From Candidatus Poribacteria bacterium (GTDB lineage Bacteria > Poribacteria > WGA-4E > WGA-3G): a DNA stretch of 50,964 bases. How positions within the stretch are numbered: the first letter of the stretch is position 1; every line of letters starts with the position of its first letter. Shown here in pieces: positions 1 through 8,376 of the stretch. Both the position numbers and the translations under genes were made by a program. The stretch spans positions 1 through 50,964 of the forward strand of contig VXMD01000031.1 of the NCBI GenBank assembly GCA_009841255.1, written 5' to 3'. The notes under the pieces were generated by a model, which saw only the letters and a program-made list of their open reading frames with translations, had not been told where the DNA came from and did no database searches.

Positions 1-308
1 AAGGCTAACATACATGATATAAAATGTAAACTTATTTATAGAATTTACTATATTTAGACGGGCAAAGAATTCTCCTGTGAAGTCAAAACAGTTCACCGGA
101 CACCTCCGCTGTAGTTGTAGGGAGTGGTGAGGCTAATTGGGGGCATCGGACCGAAGTGCCAACATCCAGAAACGTGGTCGCGACGACTGTCGTTAGCGGC
201 AAAATTTATATCATTTGAGGCATTCGATACCGAATTTCGGGCGGTTAACCCAAAAGATAAACTGTCAACACACTGGGGCAAATTGAAGAAACCCAATTAA
301 TGCATCTA
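1..308. other. Left-edge region without a convincing gene
   Basis: The first 60 bases are very AT-rich; the rest is of ordinary composition. Short open frames exist but none has a ribosome binding site plus a recognisable protein. It lies 3' of the minus-strand methyltransferase gene, so it may hold that gene's terminator, but no clear hairpin with a T-run was found. Confidence 0.4.
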
Positions 309-1433
309 CTACCGATGCAACACGGACACCCGAATCTGCTCCCATTTCCGTTTCGACCGATGCGTCGCAACCCGCCTTTTAAAGAGCGTCTCTTCCTTAA
401 ACCCAGCGTCAGCAATGATCCTTTCCAAATTCCCGATCGCTTTCGGTCCCGAGGCATCCGCATACCCCAACAAAATAACGCCATCCGGTTTCAGGAAATC
501 TGAGACTCGCGCAAAAAAACGTTTCACCGTCTCCTGTTTTTCATCGTGGATAGCGAGTTCCGCCCGGTTACGCACACGGGCAACAACCCACGGCGCATTG
601 AAAATAATCACATCGAATTGATGTGAAAGAAACGGGTCAAACAGGTCGCCAGCGGGCATCACGTGGACAGTGTCTGAACTGGGTAGAAGTCGTTGAAGGT
701 TGAGTTTCGTTGTTGCCACCGCTTCAGGGAGCAGATCGGATGCGTATAATTCAGCCTGTTCACCCAATTCCTGCCGTGCCAACAGTGTCAAACACCCACT
801 TCCACACCCGATGTCAGCAACGGTAGCGGGACCAGATTGACGGACATACTGGAGTGCCTCCTGAAAGCATTCGATTGTCTCTTGCGAGCGTGGCGCAAGG
901 ACGTTTTCGGAAGCAACGAGAGAGGCGTTGAGGGCACGGACGGGGTAGGTATCCGCCAACGCCTCTTGAATGTGTTGGATCTTTGTAAGGGATAGAAGGA
1001 ACGGTTTCCCTCGGTTTGCTCCCGCCGGTTCCCCGGCAAGTTCTAAGAGATACGGTATAACGGGTGCCGATTCCGCCTGTAAAATTCCATCGGCATCCGC
1101 CCAACACATCAATCTTACCAAGGCGGCTTGCAGAGCATCGCTTGCAGATCTCCGGCGCGAATCTCTGCGATCTCGGGATTTCGTCTCCCGCCGCGAGTGT
1201 TGGATTAAGTCCTGCCGGTGCCGTTGAATGTAATCCATCAGTGCCGTAATCTGTTCCCATTTACCCTCCACAATCGCAGCACCGCCGTGTCGGATATGCG
1301 TGAAGATCCGATTGAGGTGTCCTAATTCCTGATGTGCAAACAGTTTAGCACGTGCGCGCGCAAAAACGGCGTCCCGACACTCAGCAGGGATGTAAAGTTC
1401 ACCGATGTTGCTAATGGAATAGAAGGAATTCAT
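309..1433 (-). CDS. Class I SAM-dependent methyltransferase, PrmC/HemK-like
   Basis: A 374-residue protein whose C-terminal half is a Rossmann methyltransferase. Motif I, VADIGCGSG, is at about residues 205-213, an acidic motif II region (YASDLLPEAV) follows, and a catalytic-loop motif NAPW is at about 279-282. In release-factor glutamine methyltransferases and many N6-adenine methyltransferases this loop is NPPY, so the sequence suggests an amino-group methyltransferase but not securely PrmC itself. The first 165 or so residues are an arginine-rich helical region that I do not recognise. The ATG at 1433 has no good Shine-Dalgarno sequence upstream. It is last in a run of minus-strand genes, separated from the oxidoreductase gene by a dispersed repeat element. 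Confidence 0.75.
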   Translation of the reverse strand: MNSFYSISNIGELYIPAECRDAVFARARAKLFAHQELGHLNRIFTHIRHGGAAIVEGKWEQITALMDYIQRHRQDLIQHSRRETKSRDRRDSRRRSASDALQAALVRLMCWADADGILQAESAPVIPYLLELAGEPAGANRGKPFLLSLTKIQHIQEALADTYPVRALNASLVASENVLAPRSQETIECFQEALQYVRQSGPATVADIGCGSGCLTLLARQELGEQAELYASDLLPEAVATTKLNLQRLLPSSDTVHVMPAGDLFDPFLSHQFDVIIFNAPWVVARVRNRAELAIHDEKQETVKRFFARVSDFLKPDGVILLGYADASGPKAIGNLERIIADAGFKEETLFKRRVATHRSKRKWEQIRVSVLHR

Positions 1434-1494
1434 GTTTTTAGAGGATCGACAAGCGTTATATAGCTAAAAAAAACATAAAAATTCACCTAATAAA

Positions 1495-1583
1495 GTAGCC
1501 TGCAAAAACGGCGCGGGCGACCCGTGAGCAAGGCACCTCAAACATAAAATCCACTTCATTCCTCCGCAAGGAAACTTAAAAAA
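1495..1583 (+). repeat. Leader-type repeat element, copy 1 (hairpin plus CCGCAAGGAAACTTAAAAA tail)
   Basis: Starts GTAGCCTGC, loop AAAAACGGC, closing GCGGGC, and ends CCGCAAGGAAACTTAAAAAA. This copy lies against the coding direction: its tail runs into the last codons and stop of the oxidoreductase gene (stop at 1576-1578), so here it cannot serve as a translation leader. The hairpin stem has a G-T pair where other copies have a Watson-Crick pair. Confidence 0.75.
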
Positions 1584-2655
1584 TCGGGACAATCTTACCC
1601 GTTTTGACCGATTCCGCCTCTTTATAGCAGAGCAGCAACGCATCCCGCGCGCCGATCCCGGACAATGCCGCGGGTTCGTCCTCCCAGTCAATCGCGTCAA
1701 CGGCGTATTGAAGTTCTCCCGTGAAGGCATCAATCGGATCAACCTCTCCCAAATCGACCTCTTCAACCTCACCTTCGTCGTTCAGGAGTGTCAGTGGCAC
1801 TGCGGTAGATGCCTCACCCGCTAATGTCGAAAAGTCATAGAGGAGTGTCGCTTTTTCGAGGTAAATTTCAAACCCGTGTGAGAAAGCACGCCCACGCTGT
1901 GAGACGGCTCCAGAGGAACAACTCACGGAGAGTTCCTTATCGTTATAGATGTATTGGGTCGTCAGGTAATCGACATAATTGCCGCTGGCGAGTTTGCCCT
2001 GTGAAAACACTGCGTCCGGGACACCGCAAAGCAGTTGGATGAAGTGGGTATCGTGAATGTGCAAATCGATGCCGGGACCGCCGCTCTTTTCGATGTCGGC
2101 GACCTCTCGTGACCAACTCGGCTTAGAGATAATACGCTTGAAATGCGCACCGAGGAGTTCACCGTATTGCCCCTCTTCCACCACCCGTTTCGCATAAGCG
2201 TATTCAGCAAAGAAGGGTAGCACGTGTGCGACCATCAGGTAACATGGACCTTCATTGGCTGCTTTCCGCGCCGTGCCTATCTTTTCTGCGAGTTCGACGA
2301 GTTCATTGGCATCGTCAATAGAGATAGAAATCGGTTTCTCAACGAGGGTATGTTTTCCCGCTTCGAGGGATGCCATACTCACCGGTTTGTGCAAATGTGT
2401 CGGCAGGCAAATATCGACCAGTTCAACCTCTTCATCGGCAAGGAGTTCGTCAATCTCGTTATATTTTCGGACGTTTGAGAGATCTTCCATGCCCCCGCGG
2501 GGTCCGAAATTACCTTGAATGCCCGTCCAATCACCCGCGAGTTTCTTTGGATCTCGTGTGCAAATAGCAACCACTTCAGCACTGGTAATACGCTGAATGG
2601 CGTAGTAATGAATCATGCCCATAAACCCGATACCGACGATTCCGATTTTTGTCAT
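1576..2655 (-). CDS. Gfo/Idh/MocA family NAD(P)-dependent oxidoreductase
   Basis: A 359-residue dehydrogenase of the glucose-fructose oxidoreductase/inositol dehydrogenase family. The N-terminus KIGIVGIGFMG is the dinucleotide-binding Rossmann motif, and HTLVEKPIS about 110 residues in carries the EKP motif typical of the family. A later DLHIHDTHF segment fits the catalytic histidine region. The start at 2655 is preferred because the Rossmann strand begins immediately there and AGGGG lies about 9 bases upstream; a longer open frame to 2727 would only add an unrelated stretch that reads through an inverted repeat. The substrate, probably a sugar or cyclitol, cannot be told. It follows a LamG gene by 100 bp on the same strand. 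Confidence 0.9.
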   Translation of the reverse strand: MTKIGIVGIGFMGMIHYYAIQRITSAEVVAICTRDPKKLAGDWTGIQGNFGPRGGMEDLSNVRKYNEIDELLADEEVELVDICLPTHLHKPVSMASLEAGKHTLVEKPISISIDDANELVELAEKIGTARKAANEGPCYLMVAHVLPFFAEYAYAKRVVEEGQYGELLGAHFKRIISKPSWSREVADIEKSGGPGIDLHIHDTHFIQLLCGVPDAVFSQGKLASGNYVDYLTTQYIYNDKELSVSCSSGAVSQRGRAFSHGFEIYLEKATLLYDFSTLAGEASTAVPLTLLNDEGEVEEVDLGEVDPIDAFTGELQYAVDAIDWEDEPAALSGIGARDALLLCYKEAESVKTGKIVPIF

Positions 2656-2685
2656 TTTTTCGGTTTCCCCTATTTTATAGCAGAA

Positions 2686-2725
2686 GGCACAGATACCACT
2701 CCTTTTTACGGGTGATGCCTGTGCC
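2686..2725. repeat. Inverted repeat between the LamG and oxidoreductase genes
   Basis: GGCACAG at 2686-2692 pairs with CTGTGCC at 2719-2725, with imperfect further pairing inside. It sits just after the LamG stop and just before the oxidoreductase ribosome binding site, so it could attenuate or terminate between the two genes. There is no T-run of the usual length. Confidence 0.5.
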
Positions 2726-2755
2726 ATTGCGTCTTTTCTTTATGCGAGACGGCGT

Positions 2756-3547
2756 TTAGTATGTGCCGGTTCTCGACTTGATACTGCCCCACGTCGTTGT
2801 TGCTTTATCGCGCGCTGAAACTGCGAGGAACCCCTCGTTCATTATTTCTTGGATTTCCGCATCGCTGAGCGCACGCCGCCAGACTGCCGCTTCGTCGATA
2901 GAACCGTTCTCAAAGGTATAATTCGGACGATCTTTAGAGCAACCGATCCGCAAATCCTGATCATTGGTGCCTTTGAAATCAAACTTTTCGTCTTTCTCCG
3001 CCGCGACTTCGCCATCAACATAGACTTTCATGGTCGTCCCGTCATAAGTTCCAACGACGTGATACCATGTCTTCTCATCCAACCCATGCGGCTGACTCAA
3101 GGTCGGCCGACTGTTGCCGGTTCCCAAGAACATATTAAAATTCTGACCGCTGTTGAAAGCACCGATGCCGTAGGAGGAATGCTCACCCCCGTTATGACAG
3201 TTTTTGTCGAACCACTGCGCATCAGTTCCCCAAGAGTCCTGATTAATCCAAGCCGCCATTGTGATTTCACCCGTGATTTTCAGGTCATCAGAGGCTGGCA
3301 CATTCACACAATCCGCGCCTATACCTGTAATGCGAATCGCATCCCCGTATTTGCCCTTCACAATATCGGTATTGGCAATGATATCGGCGTCCAGTCCGTT
3401 ACCGGAATCGTCAACAATGGTCTTACCTTTGACGTTGTCAAACGTGAAATAAAGGACAAGTCCTTCCGCGAGATCTGCCGTGGCGTATCCGACTGCTATA
3501 AACATCAACGCGCTGATTAACATAGCGTAACCAAATAACTTTTTCAT
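2756..3547 (-). CDS. Secreted LamG (concanavalin A-like) domain protein
   Basis: A 263-residue exported protein. The start at 3547 has AGGAGG nine bases upstream, and the N-terminus MKKLFGYAMLISALMFIAVG followed by an alanine-rich cleavage region is a clear signal peptide. Residues about 28-240 form a LamG/ConA-like lectin fold: LVLYFTFDN near the start, AAWINQDSWG, TWYHVVGTYDG, and the family signature IDEAAVWRRALSDAEI near the end. Such domains bind carbohydrate or other ligands. The protein ends DKATTTWGSIK plus seven residues, a tail resembling those of the two other LamG proteins here. It lies between the PhyH gene and the oxidoreductase gene on the same strand; the ligand is unknown. 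Confidence 0.88.
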   Translation of the reverse strand: MKKLFGYAMLISALMFIAVGYATADLAEGLVLYFTFDNVKGKTIVDDSGNGLDADIIANTDIVKGKYGDAIRITGIGADCVNVPASDDLKITGEITMAAWINQDSWGTDAQWFDKNCHNGGEHSSYGIGAFNSGQNFNMFLGTGNSRPTLSQPHGLDEKTWYHVVGTYDGTTMKVYVDGEVAAEKDEKFDFKGTNDQDLRIGCSKDRPNYTFENGSIDEAAVWRRALSDAEIQEIMNEGFLAVSARDKATTTWGSIKSRTGTY

Positions 3548-3606
3548 CCTGTTTCGCCTCCTGTGGAATCTTGCATTCATACTGAATTAGGGAAATAAGT
3601 TTAGGT

Positions 3607-3672
3607 CTTGTAGGGGCAGGTCTTGTGCCTGCCCACAAACGCGCCAACCACAAGGTCAAAATAATCCTAAAA
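3607..3672. repeat. Dispersed hairpin repeat (GGGGCAGGTCTTGTGCCTGCCC type), copy 1
   Basis: GGGCAGG and CCTGCCC form a 7-bp stem around TCTTGTG. The hairpin plus about 40 bp downstream (ACAAACGCGCCAA...CAAGGTCAAA) matches 11972-12037 closely, so the mobile unit is about 65 bp. A shorter related copy is at 16862. Confidence 0.8.
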
Positions 3673-3756
3673 TCCACCATAAAAGATGTGAATTCGCTTG
3701 TTCGAAAGTAATCAGAGTATATCACGAGACCCATGAAGTATGCAACGTGTTTTTCT

Positions 3757-4581
3757 TTAGGAGGCAAGCACGGCGTTCATGAGTTCTTCCCATCTGCCCT
3801 CAAATTTCTCTCCAAACTCGGATTCTCCACCGGTTGCAAGGGGACCCCGGAGCATCGGTTTGGTTGCGTTACCATTCTCCCAAAGCTCCCTACCGCCGAA
3901 GTCGTTGTGGAGGAAATGGAGTGCCACACCAGCGCGTTCCTTATCGGAGAGGTTCGACTTCGTGCAGTGTGCCACGCCGTAGCAGAAGAAAAGCACACCC
4001 CCCGCCTTCAGTTCGATCGGGACAGCGCGTTCTTCGGGCGGATCACACCGAATATGGTGATCGCTCAACGGGTCGCGATAGTGCTCGTAACTCTCCCGAT
4101 GGCTACCCGGTATGACGTGCATGCAACCGTTTTCAACATTGGCGTCATGGATCGCAATCCACATCGCAGTGCCTCGTAACGGGTCCGCGATTCTGAAATA
4201 GGCGTTGTCTTGATGCCAACTCGTACCGATACCGACCTTAGGTGGTTTCCAGAACGCCTGATCCAGTTCCAGCATAAACTCATCTCCGATCAGTTGCTGA
4301 ACGGCGGAAACGACCTTCGGATGAAAGGGCAGTGCCTTGTGCAAGTCACTCCGGTTGTTGAGCGGGATTACCTGAAGGTTTTGCCGTTCACCCGCATCGT
4401 CTCGTTTCGTGCCATCTGCTTGCACCGCGCAATTGATACCGGTTCCGTTTTTGAGTTCAGTGTCGTAGATCCGTTCTAATTCCAATCGGAGCACCTTCGC
4501 CTCAACGGGATCGAAAAATCCTTCAATCGCAAGATACCCATTACTTCGGAATTCCGCGAGTTGCTTTTCACTGAGTCGCAT
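3757..4581 (-). CDS. Phytanoyl-CoA dioxygenase (PhyH) family Fe(II)/2-oxoglutarate oxygenase
   Basis: A 274-residue non-haem iron oxygenase of the PhyH family. SWHQDNAYF supplies the HxD iron-binding pair, PGSHRESYEHYRDP is typical of the family, and a distal histidine (GVAHCTKSN) followed by an arginine (KERAGVALHF) fits iron and 2-oxoglutarate binding. It probably hydroxylates an unknown small molecule. The start at 4581 gives the standard N-terminus (LSEKQLAEFRSNGYLAIEGF); AAAGGT lies about 13 bases upstream. The gene begins only 8 bp after the stop of the ATP-grasp-like gene, so the two are almost certainly co-transcribed and may act in one pathway. Confidence 0.88.
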   Translation of the reverse strand: MRLSEKQLAEFRSNGYLAIEGFFDPVEAKVLRLELERIYDTELKNGTGINCAVQADGTKRDDAGERQNLQVIPLNNRSDLHKALPFHPKVVSAVQQLIGDEFMLELDQAFWKPPKVGIGTSWHQDNAYFRIADPLRGTAMWIAIHDANVENGCMHVIPGSHRESYEHYRDPLSDHHIRCDPPEERAVPIELKAGGVLFFCYGVAHCTKSNLSDKERAGVALHFLHNDFGGRELWENGNATKPMLRGPLATGGESEFGEKFEGRWEELMNAVLAS

Positions 4582-4589
4582 AGTTAAAA

Positions 4590-6011
4590 TTACCTTTCTG
4601 CACACGGCACAATAATAGAATCCACCATGCCGTGTAGAATTTTCTTGTCCGCTGGACAGACTGCCGCTTGCATACCACCGAGTTTGACAGTGTTACCGAC
4701 AACGAAATAGTATGGACGGAGCAGTGGACGGCATGCCATCTCTTGAACATCACCCGCATCGAAATCGTAATATTGCATCCGTACCCGTTCGGCAGTGTGA
4801 AATTTCTGGAGGACGTGCGGATTCTTCTCAAAATTCTCAAGACTGTTTTCGATAACGGCTTCCCATTCCTCTGTCGGCAGATCGTGTCCGATCGCTACGC
4901 CGCGGCTCCCCCAGGCAAGCTCGGAAAAGCCGGATGGTTTGATAACCAACTCCCGTTGTTTCTGCGTCACGGAACCGAGTTGTCGCCAATCCGTTACGAC
5001 GTTTCCTTCCACCTCCAAATTCGGGATGACAGCATGTGGCGGTAGGGGACGGGCATCGATAATCCATGTCTCTGGAATCACTTGTTGTAGGAACGGGTAA
5101 CTCTTTTTACCGAGATGGCGTTTCCAAAACGGTTGCAGCGTCGGATGATGGAAAAGCGCGAGACATAATTTTTCTTCCAAATAGGATTTGGGTGGGGGTG
5201 TCATCACAACGGTGCGTTTCTTCGCACTATAAAACATTAACTCCGCTTTCGGGATATTCGGCAGATCGAACAGTTCATAGAAGCGATAGAGCACGTCAAC
5301 TTCCATCTTACCTTCTATCGTTTCGACAAGTAGCCCATCTTCCGTAAAAATTACCTCGTGCGGTTTGACCGTCCGGGTCTCCAGGCCCGCCTCACACAAT
5401 GCTGCGGCGAGCCAGACCATCTCCGCCCAATAATCTTCCGATTCGTCCGATACAACGATTGCAAGTGTAGGGTTATCCTTCTTCGCCAAAGCACGAATCA
5501 TTTCGGCATATCCGTTCACCATCCCGTCGCTGCCGCCGATGATGCGATAGCCGAGTTGGGCGTAGAGCTGCCCTAAGCACCCTGTCCCCCCAATAAATCC
5601 GGGAATCGAGTCGAGTTCGGTAATCGCCATGCCATTAGGGGTCGGGAGGATGTCGGGACGCAGCACGCCGGGGAGTTGGCTCTTAAAACGGTTCATCCGT
5701 CCATACTGGATAACGGGTTCAGGTTTGCCGAGTTCCAAGTACTCAGCGACCCAACCGGGCTGAATACCCCGCACGCTTTGGGAATAGAGTAAATTGCAGG
5801 CGCGATAGAAATTTAAAAGATGCGTTCCGAGTTCCTCAAACCATCTCAAATCCGATCCGGGAATCCAGAACGGTTCCGGGGAGATACGCCAAGAGGTGTT
5901 GCAATCAGGATGGACCTCCCGTTTCTCCGATTCAAAGAGTTTCGCCTTCGGGATTTCGTCATTAATAAATAGACATTTCTGTTTAGCATCCAATTTTAAT
6001 TTTTTAATCAT
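4590..6011 (-). CDS. ATP-grasp-like protein of unknown substrate
   Basis: A 473-residue soluble protein with no signal peptide. Features suggesting a (possibly circularly permuted) ATP-grasp fold are RPDILPTPNGMAITELD in the N-terminal third, LVIKPSGFSELAWGSRG near residue 375 with a lysine and glycine-rich loop, and a C-terminal RPYYFVVGNTVKLGG segment. If so it would ligate a carboxylate to an amine or thiol using ATP. I cannot assign a specific family and place this call at moderate confidence. The ATG lies inside a dispersed leader element: CCGCAAGG stands just before it, and its first codons (ATGATTAAAAAATTA) are element sequence. It is followed after 8 bp by the PhyH oxygenase gene, suggesting a two-gene modification pathway. 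Confidence 0.6.
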   Translation of the reverse strand: MIKKLKLDAKQKCLFINDEIPKAKLFESEKREVHPDCNTSWRISPEPFWIPGSDLRWFEELGTHLLNFYRACNLLYSQSVRGIQPGWVAEYLELGKPEPVIQYGRMNRFKSQLPGVLRPDILPTPNGMAITELDSIPGFIGGTGCLGQLYAQLGYRIIGGSDGMVNGYAEMIRALAKKDNPTLAIVVSDESEDYWAEMVWLAAALCEAGLETRTVKPHEVIFTEDGLLVETIEGKMEVDVLYRFYELFDLPNIPKAELMFYSAKKRTVVMTPPPKSYLEEKLCLALFHHPTLQPFWKRHLGKKSYPFLQQVIPETWIIDARPLPPHAVIPNLEVEGNVVTDWRQLGSVTQKQRELVIKPSGFSELAWGSRGVAIGHDLPTEEWEAVIENSLENFEKNPHVLQKFHTAERVRMQYYDFDAGDVQEMACRPLLRPYYFVVGNTVKLGGMQAAVCPADKKILHGMVDSIIVPCAER

Positions 6012-6088
6012 TCCTTGCGGTTAAACAACGTGCGTCTGGATTATCAAGTACGTTCCTTAAATCCGCCCTCCATTACATTACGGGCTCG
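5999..6088 (-). repeat. Leader-type repeat element, copy 2 (upstream of the ATP-grasp-like gene)
   Basis: Read on the minus strand it starts GAGCCCGTAATGTAATGGA-GGGCGGATTTAAGGAACG and ends CCGCAAGGAATGATTAAAAA. GCCC and GGGC form the hairpin stem. The final part supplies the ribosome binding site and the ATG of the 6011 gene. The GGCGGATTTAAGGAACG segment is shared with the copy at 38030. Confidence 0.8.
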
Positions 6089-6133
6089 GTTCTCGATGCT
6101 ACAAAGAATCTTTAATCATTCCCTGCCATTTGG

Positions 6134-7720
6134 TTATGCCAAGAAGACTTGCTTAACAAAATCAATCTTCTTCTGTTCAGCGATGGTTTGCAAGACATGC
6201 CGCGGCACCGGACTATCCACATTGATAAGCGTCACAGCCAGTTCCCATAAGCGCGAACGTCCGACAGTCATATCGGCAATATTGATACCGTGCTCTCCCA
6301 AAATCGTCCCCATCAACCCTATCATCCCCGGCTGGTCGCTATTATAGATGAGAAGGATATACCCGGTTGGTCTCACGTTTATATGATGTTGATCTATGCG
6401 AACGATGCGGATATCCTTTTTGCCGAAAGCCGTTCCTTCGATGACCGTTTCGCCTCTATCGGTTGTGATCGCAATCGCGATGGAGTTAGCAAAATCTGCT
6501 TCTGCCTCGCTCTTTGTCTCCGTAACGGCAATGCCGCGCTGCTTAATCAGGAAAGGGGCGTTTACATAGTTCACGTCCGTTAGCACGGGGGTCAAAAGCC
6601 CTTTCTGTAAAGCGACCGTTATCGGTGTAACGTCCTCTTGTTGGAAAAGCGAGCCATTGTAGTGGATTTTAATCCCAGAGATTTGACCCTCGACAATTTG
6701 CGCGTGAAAACTGCCGATCTTTTCGGCGAGTTCCAGATACGGACCCAAAATATCAAGCGTCCTCGGGTCAATTTTGGGTTGATTTACGGCATTCGCGACG
6801 GGCTGTCCGCGGAGCGCGTTCATTACCTGCTGTGCGACCTCAACAGCGACGTGCTCCTGCGCCTCTGATGTAGACGCCCCGAGATGTGGGAGTGCCAGCA
6901 CGTTCTCTAAATCCAGCAGTGGGGTATCCGTTGCCGGTTCGCTTTCAAAAACGTCAAGCGCAACACCGGCGAGCTGCCCAGTTTTCAAGGCGTGATAGAG
7001 CGCATCCTCATCAATAATGCCGCCACGGGCACAGTTAATCAGACGACAACTCGACTTCATCAACCCGAATTCCGACGCACCCACACTGTGATACGTTTCG
7101 GCGTTGAGATGCGTGTGGACCGAGATGTAATCGGATTCCTGAAAAAGCGTTTCCCGCTCGACGAGCCGGATGCCGATCTTTTCTGCCGCACTCGCCGAAA
7201 TATACGGATCGTAGGCGATGATTTGCATCCCGAAAGCCTGGGCACGTCGAGCGACCTCCCGTCCGATCCGCCCGAGCCCAATCGTGCCGAAAACCTTCCC
7301 GTATAACTCGACCCCGATGAAGTCATTGCGTTGCCACGTTCTGTTTCGGAGCGAAATCCCAGCAGGCACGATATTGCGTGCCAGTGCCAACAGCATAGCG
7401 ATGGTATGTTCCGCCGCTGCAATCGTATTTCCCGTTGGGGTGTTGACAACTAAAACGCCGTTTCGCGTTGCCGCTTGCACATCGATATTATCCACGCCGA
7501 CCCCGGCGCGCCCGATGACCTTTAACTGCTTCGCCTTGTCAATCACATCCGCAGTCACCTTCGTCGCGCTTCTAATAAGCAGGGCATCGTAGTCAGCAAT
7601 CCGGTCCAGCAATTCTTTATGAGAGAGGTTGAGGTCAACGTCCACCTCAAAATCTCCACTCTCTTCTAACACATCTAAACCTCGCTGCGACAGCAGGTCG
7701 CTGACCAGCACCTTGTTCAT
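6134..7720 (-). CDS. serA: D-3-phosphoglycerate dehydrogenase
   Basis: A 528-residue cytosolic enzyme that oxidises 3-phosphoglycerate to 3-phosphohydroxypyruvate, the first step of serine synthesis. It has the substrate-binding and NAD domain (about 1-310: GRAGVGVDNIDV, the Rossmann motif GTIGLGRIGREVA, NCARGGIIDE, and the catalytic histidine region LPHLGAST), an intervening ASB domain, and a C-terminal ACT domain (ILLIYNSDQPGMIGLMG) near 455-528. The length matches the long SerA form of Mycobacterium and Bacillus. The start at 7720 is chosen because GGAGG lies 11 bases upstream and the protein begins with the family strand NKVLVSDLLS. It heads the minus-strand gene run. Confidence 0.96.
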   Translation of the reverse strand: MNKVLVSDLLSQRGLDVLEESGDFEVDVDLNLSHKELLDRIADYDALLIRSATKVTADVIDKAKQLKVIGRAGVGVDNIDVQAATRNGVLVVNTPTGNTIAAAEHTIAMLLALARNIVPAGISLRNRTWQRNDFIGVELYGKVFGTIGLGRIGREVARRAQAFGMQIIAYDPYISASAAEKIGIRLVERETLFQESDYISVHTHLNAETYHSVGASEFGLMKSSCRLINCARGGIIDEDALYHALKTGQLAGVALDVFESEPATDTPLLDLENVLALPHLGASTSEAQEHVAVEVAQQVMNALRGQPVANAVNQPKIDPRTLDILGPYLELAEKIGSFHAQIVEGQISGIKIHYNGSLFQQEDVTPITVALQKGLLTPVLTDVNYVNAPFLIKQRGIAVTETKSEAEADFANSIAIAITTDRGETVIEGTAFGKKDIRIVRIDQHHINVRPTGYILLIYNSDQPGMIGLMGTILGEHGINIADMTVGRSRLWELAVTLINVDSPVPRHVLQTIAEQKKIDFVKQVFLA

Positions 7721-7882
7721 ACGTCTAAAATCCTCCACCCTCATGGCGTTAAAATCGCTGCTTGCCCTGTTCCAGTACCCCTAATTATAGCACCTCCGAA
7801 ACGTCCTGTCAATAACATTTTACTGGGTGTGTAAAGTTTTTGACCCTAAATGCGGCACGCCGTTTCTCATGCTTTGGACATA

Positions 7883-8041
7883 GCACCCCGCTGGGGTGCA
7901 AGAGGAATTTCCGCCTTTTCTATAGATATATTGCTCTGCTGGAGCAAGGAGGTATCTTTACATATGAACATTTCTTCACGCCAGCGGCGTGGTATGTCTA
8001 TAGCAATCAGGATTCTCCAGAGTCGCACTCCAGCGGAGTGC
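7883..8041. repeat. Array of four 17-nt hairpins spaced about 47 bp apart
   Basis: The units are at 7883-7899, 7931-7947, 7976-7992 and 8025-8041. Each has a 7-bp stem and a 3-nt loop: GCACCCC-GCT-GGGGTGC, TTGCTCT-GCT-GGAGCAA, TCACGCC-AGC-GGCGTGG and GCACTCC-AGC-GGAGTGC. The stems differ but stay complementary. The loop is GCT in the first two and its complement AGC in the last two. Spacers carry variants of CTATAG. Confidence 0.8.
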
Positions 8042-8201
8042 TATGTGTTTTTGGGGTAAACTGCCAAAATATTTACATACCTCATTTACTTTACAATCAG
8101 GATCACTCAGTTTTCTTTTTTGTAGCGTATCCTATTAGGAGGTTGCACCTCATACATACACAGGAGACCAACGGTTTCCCTACTACAAGCGGGTCCTGTT
8201 C

Positions 8202-8226
8202 GTAGTCGTGCGATTTATCGCACGTC
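8202..8226. repeat. Dispersed GTAGT...GTC hairpin, copy 1
   Basis: CGTGCGAT-TT-ATCGCACG flanked by GTAGT on the left and TC on the right. Relatives with different but compensated stems are at 28782-28806 and 36681-36705. Confidence 0.75.
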
Positions 8227-8280
8227 CGGATCGAAAGAAAAATGGAAAACTGAAGGGTTCCAAGTGAGGGATCAGGGTCA

Positions 8281-8376
8281 GTTATGGTAAATCCTATAGA
8301 TAAGTAGACATTGGCAAGTCAATGTGTCATGAGCAAGACCGTTAATTCCCGCCTGATAAGGGAGTGAGAGGGGTTA
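8281..8376 (+). other. Structured sequence, possible remnant of a transposon-associated RNA scaffold
   Basis: Contains the hairpin ACATTG-GCAAGT-CAATGT followed by TCATGAGCAAGACCGTT and TCCC...GGGA pairing before GAGTGAGAGG. The GAGCAAGACC block recalls right-end sequences of IS200/IS605-type elements as I remember them, but no transposase or TnpB gene is present. This is a weak, memory-based resemblance. Confidence 0.25.

Noticed and set aside
309-1433. Firm assignment as PrmC
   Set aside because: The catalytic loop is NAPW rather than NPPY, the N-terminal domain is unfamiliar, and no release-factor gene is adjacent.
2849-3520. 223-codon plus-strand frame opposite the first LamG gene
   Set aside because: It lacks family resemblance and a ribosome binding site; the LamG gene with signal peptide on the minus strand explains the region.
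7883-8041. CRISPR-like array because of regular spacing
   Set aside because: The repeated units are hairpins with different sequences, the spacers are similar rather than unique, and no cas gene is present.
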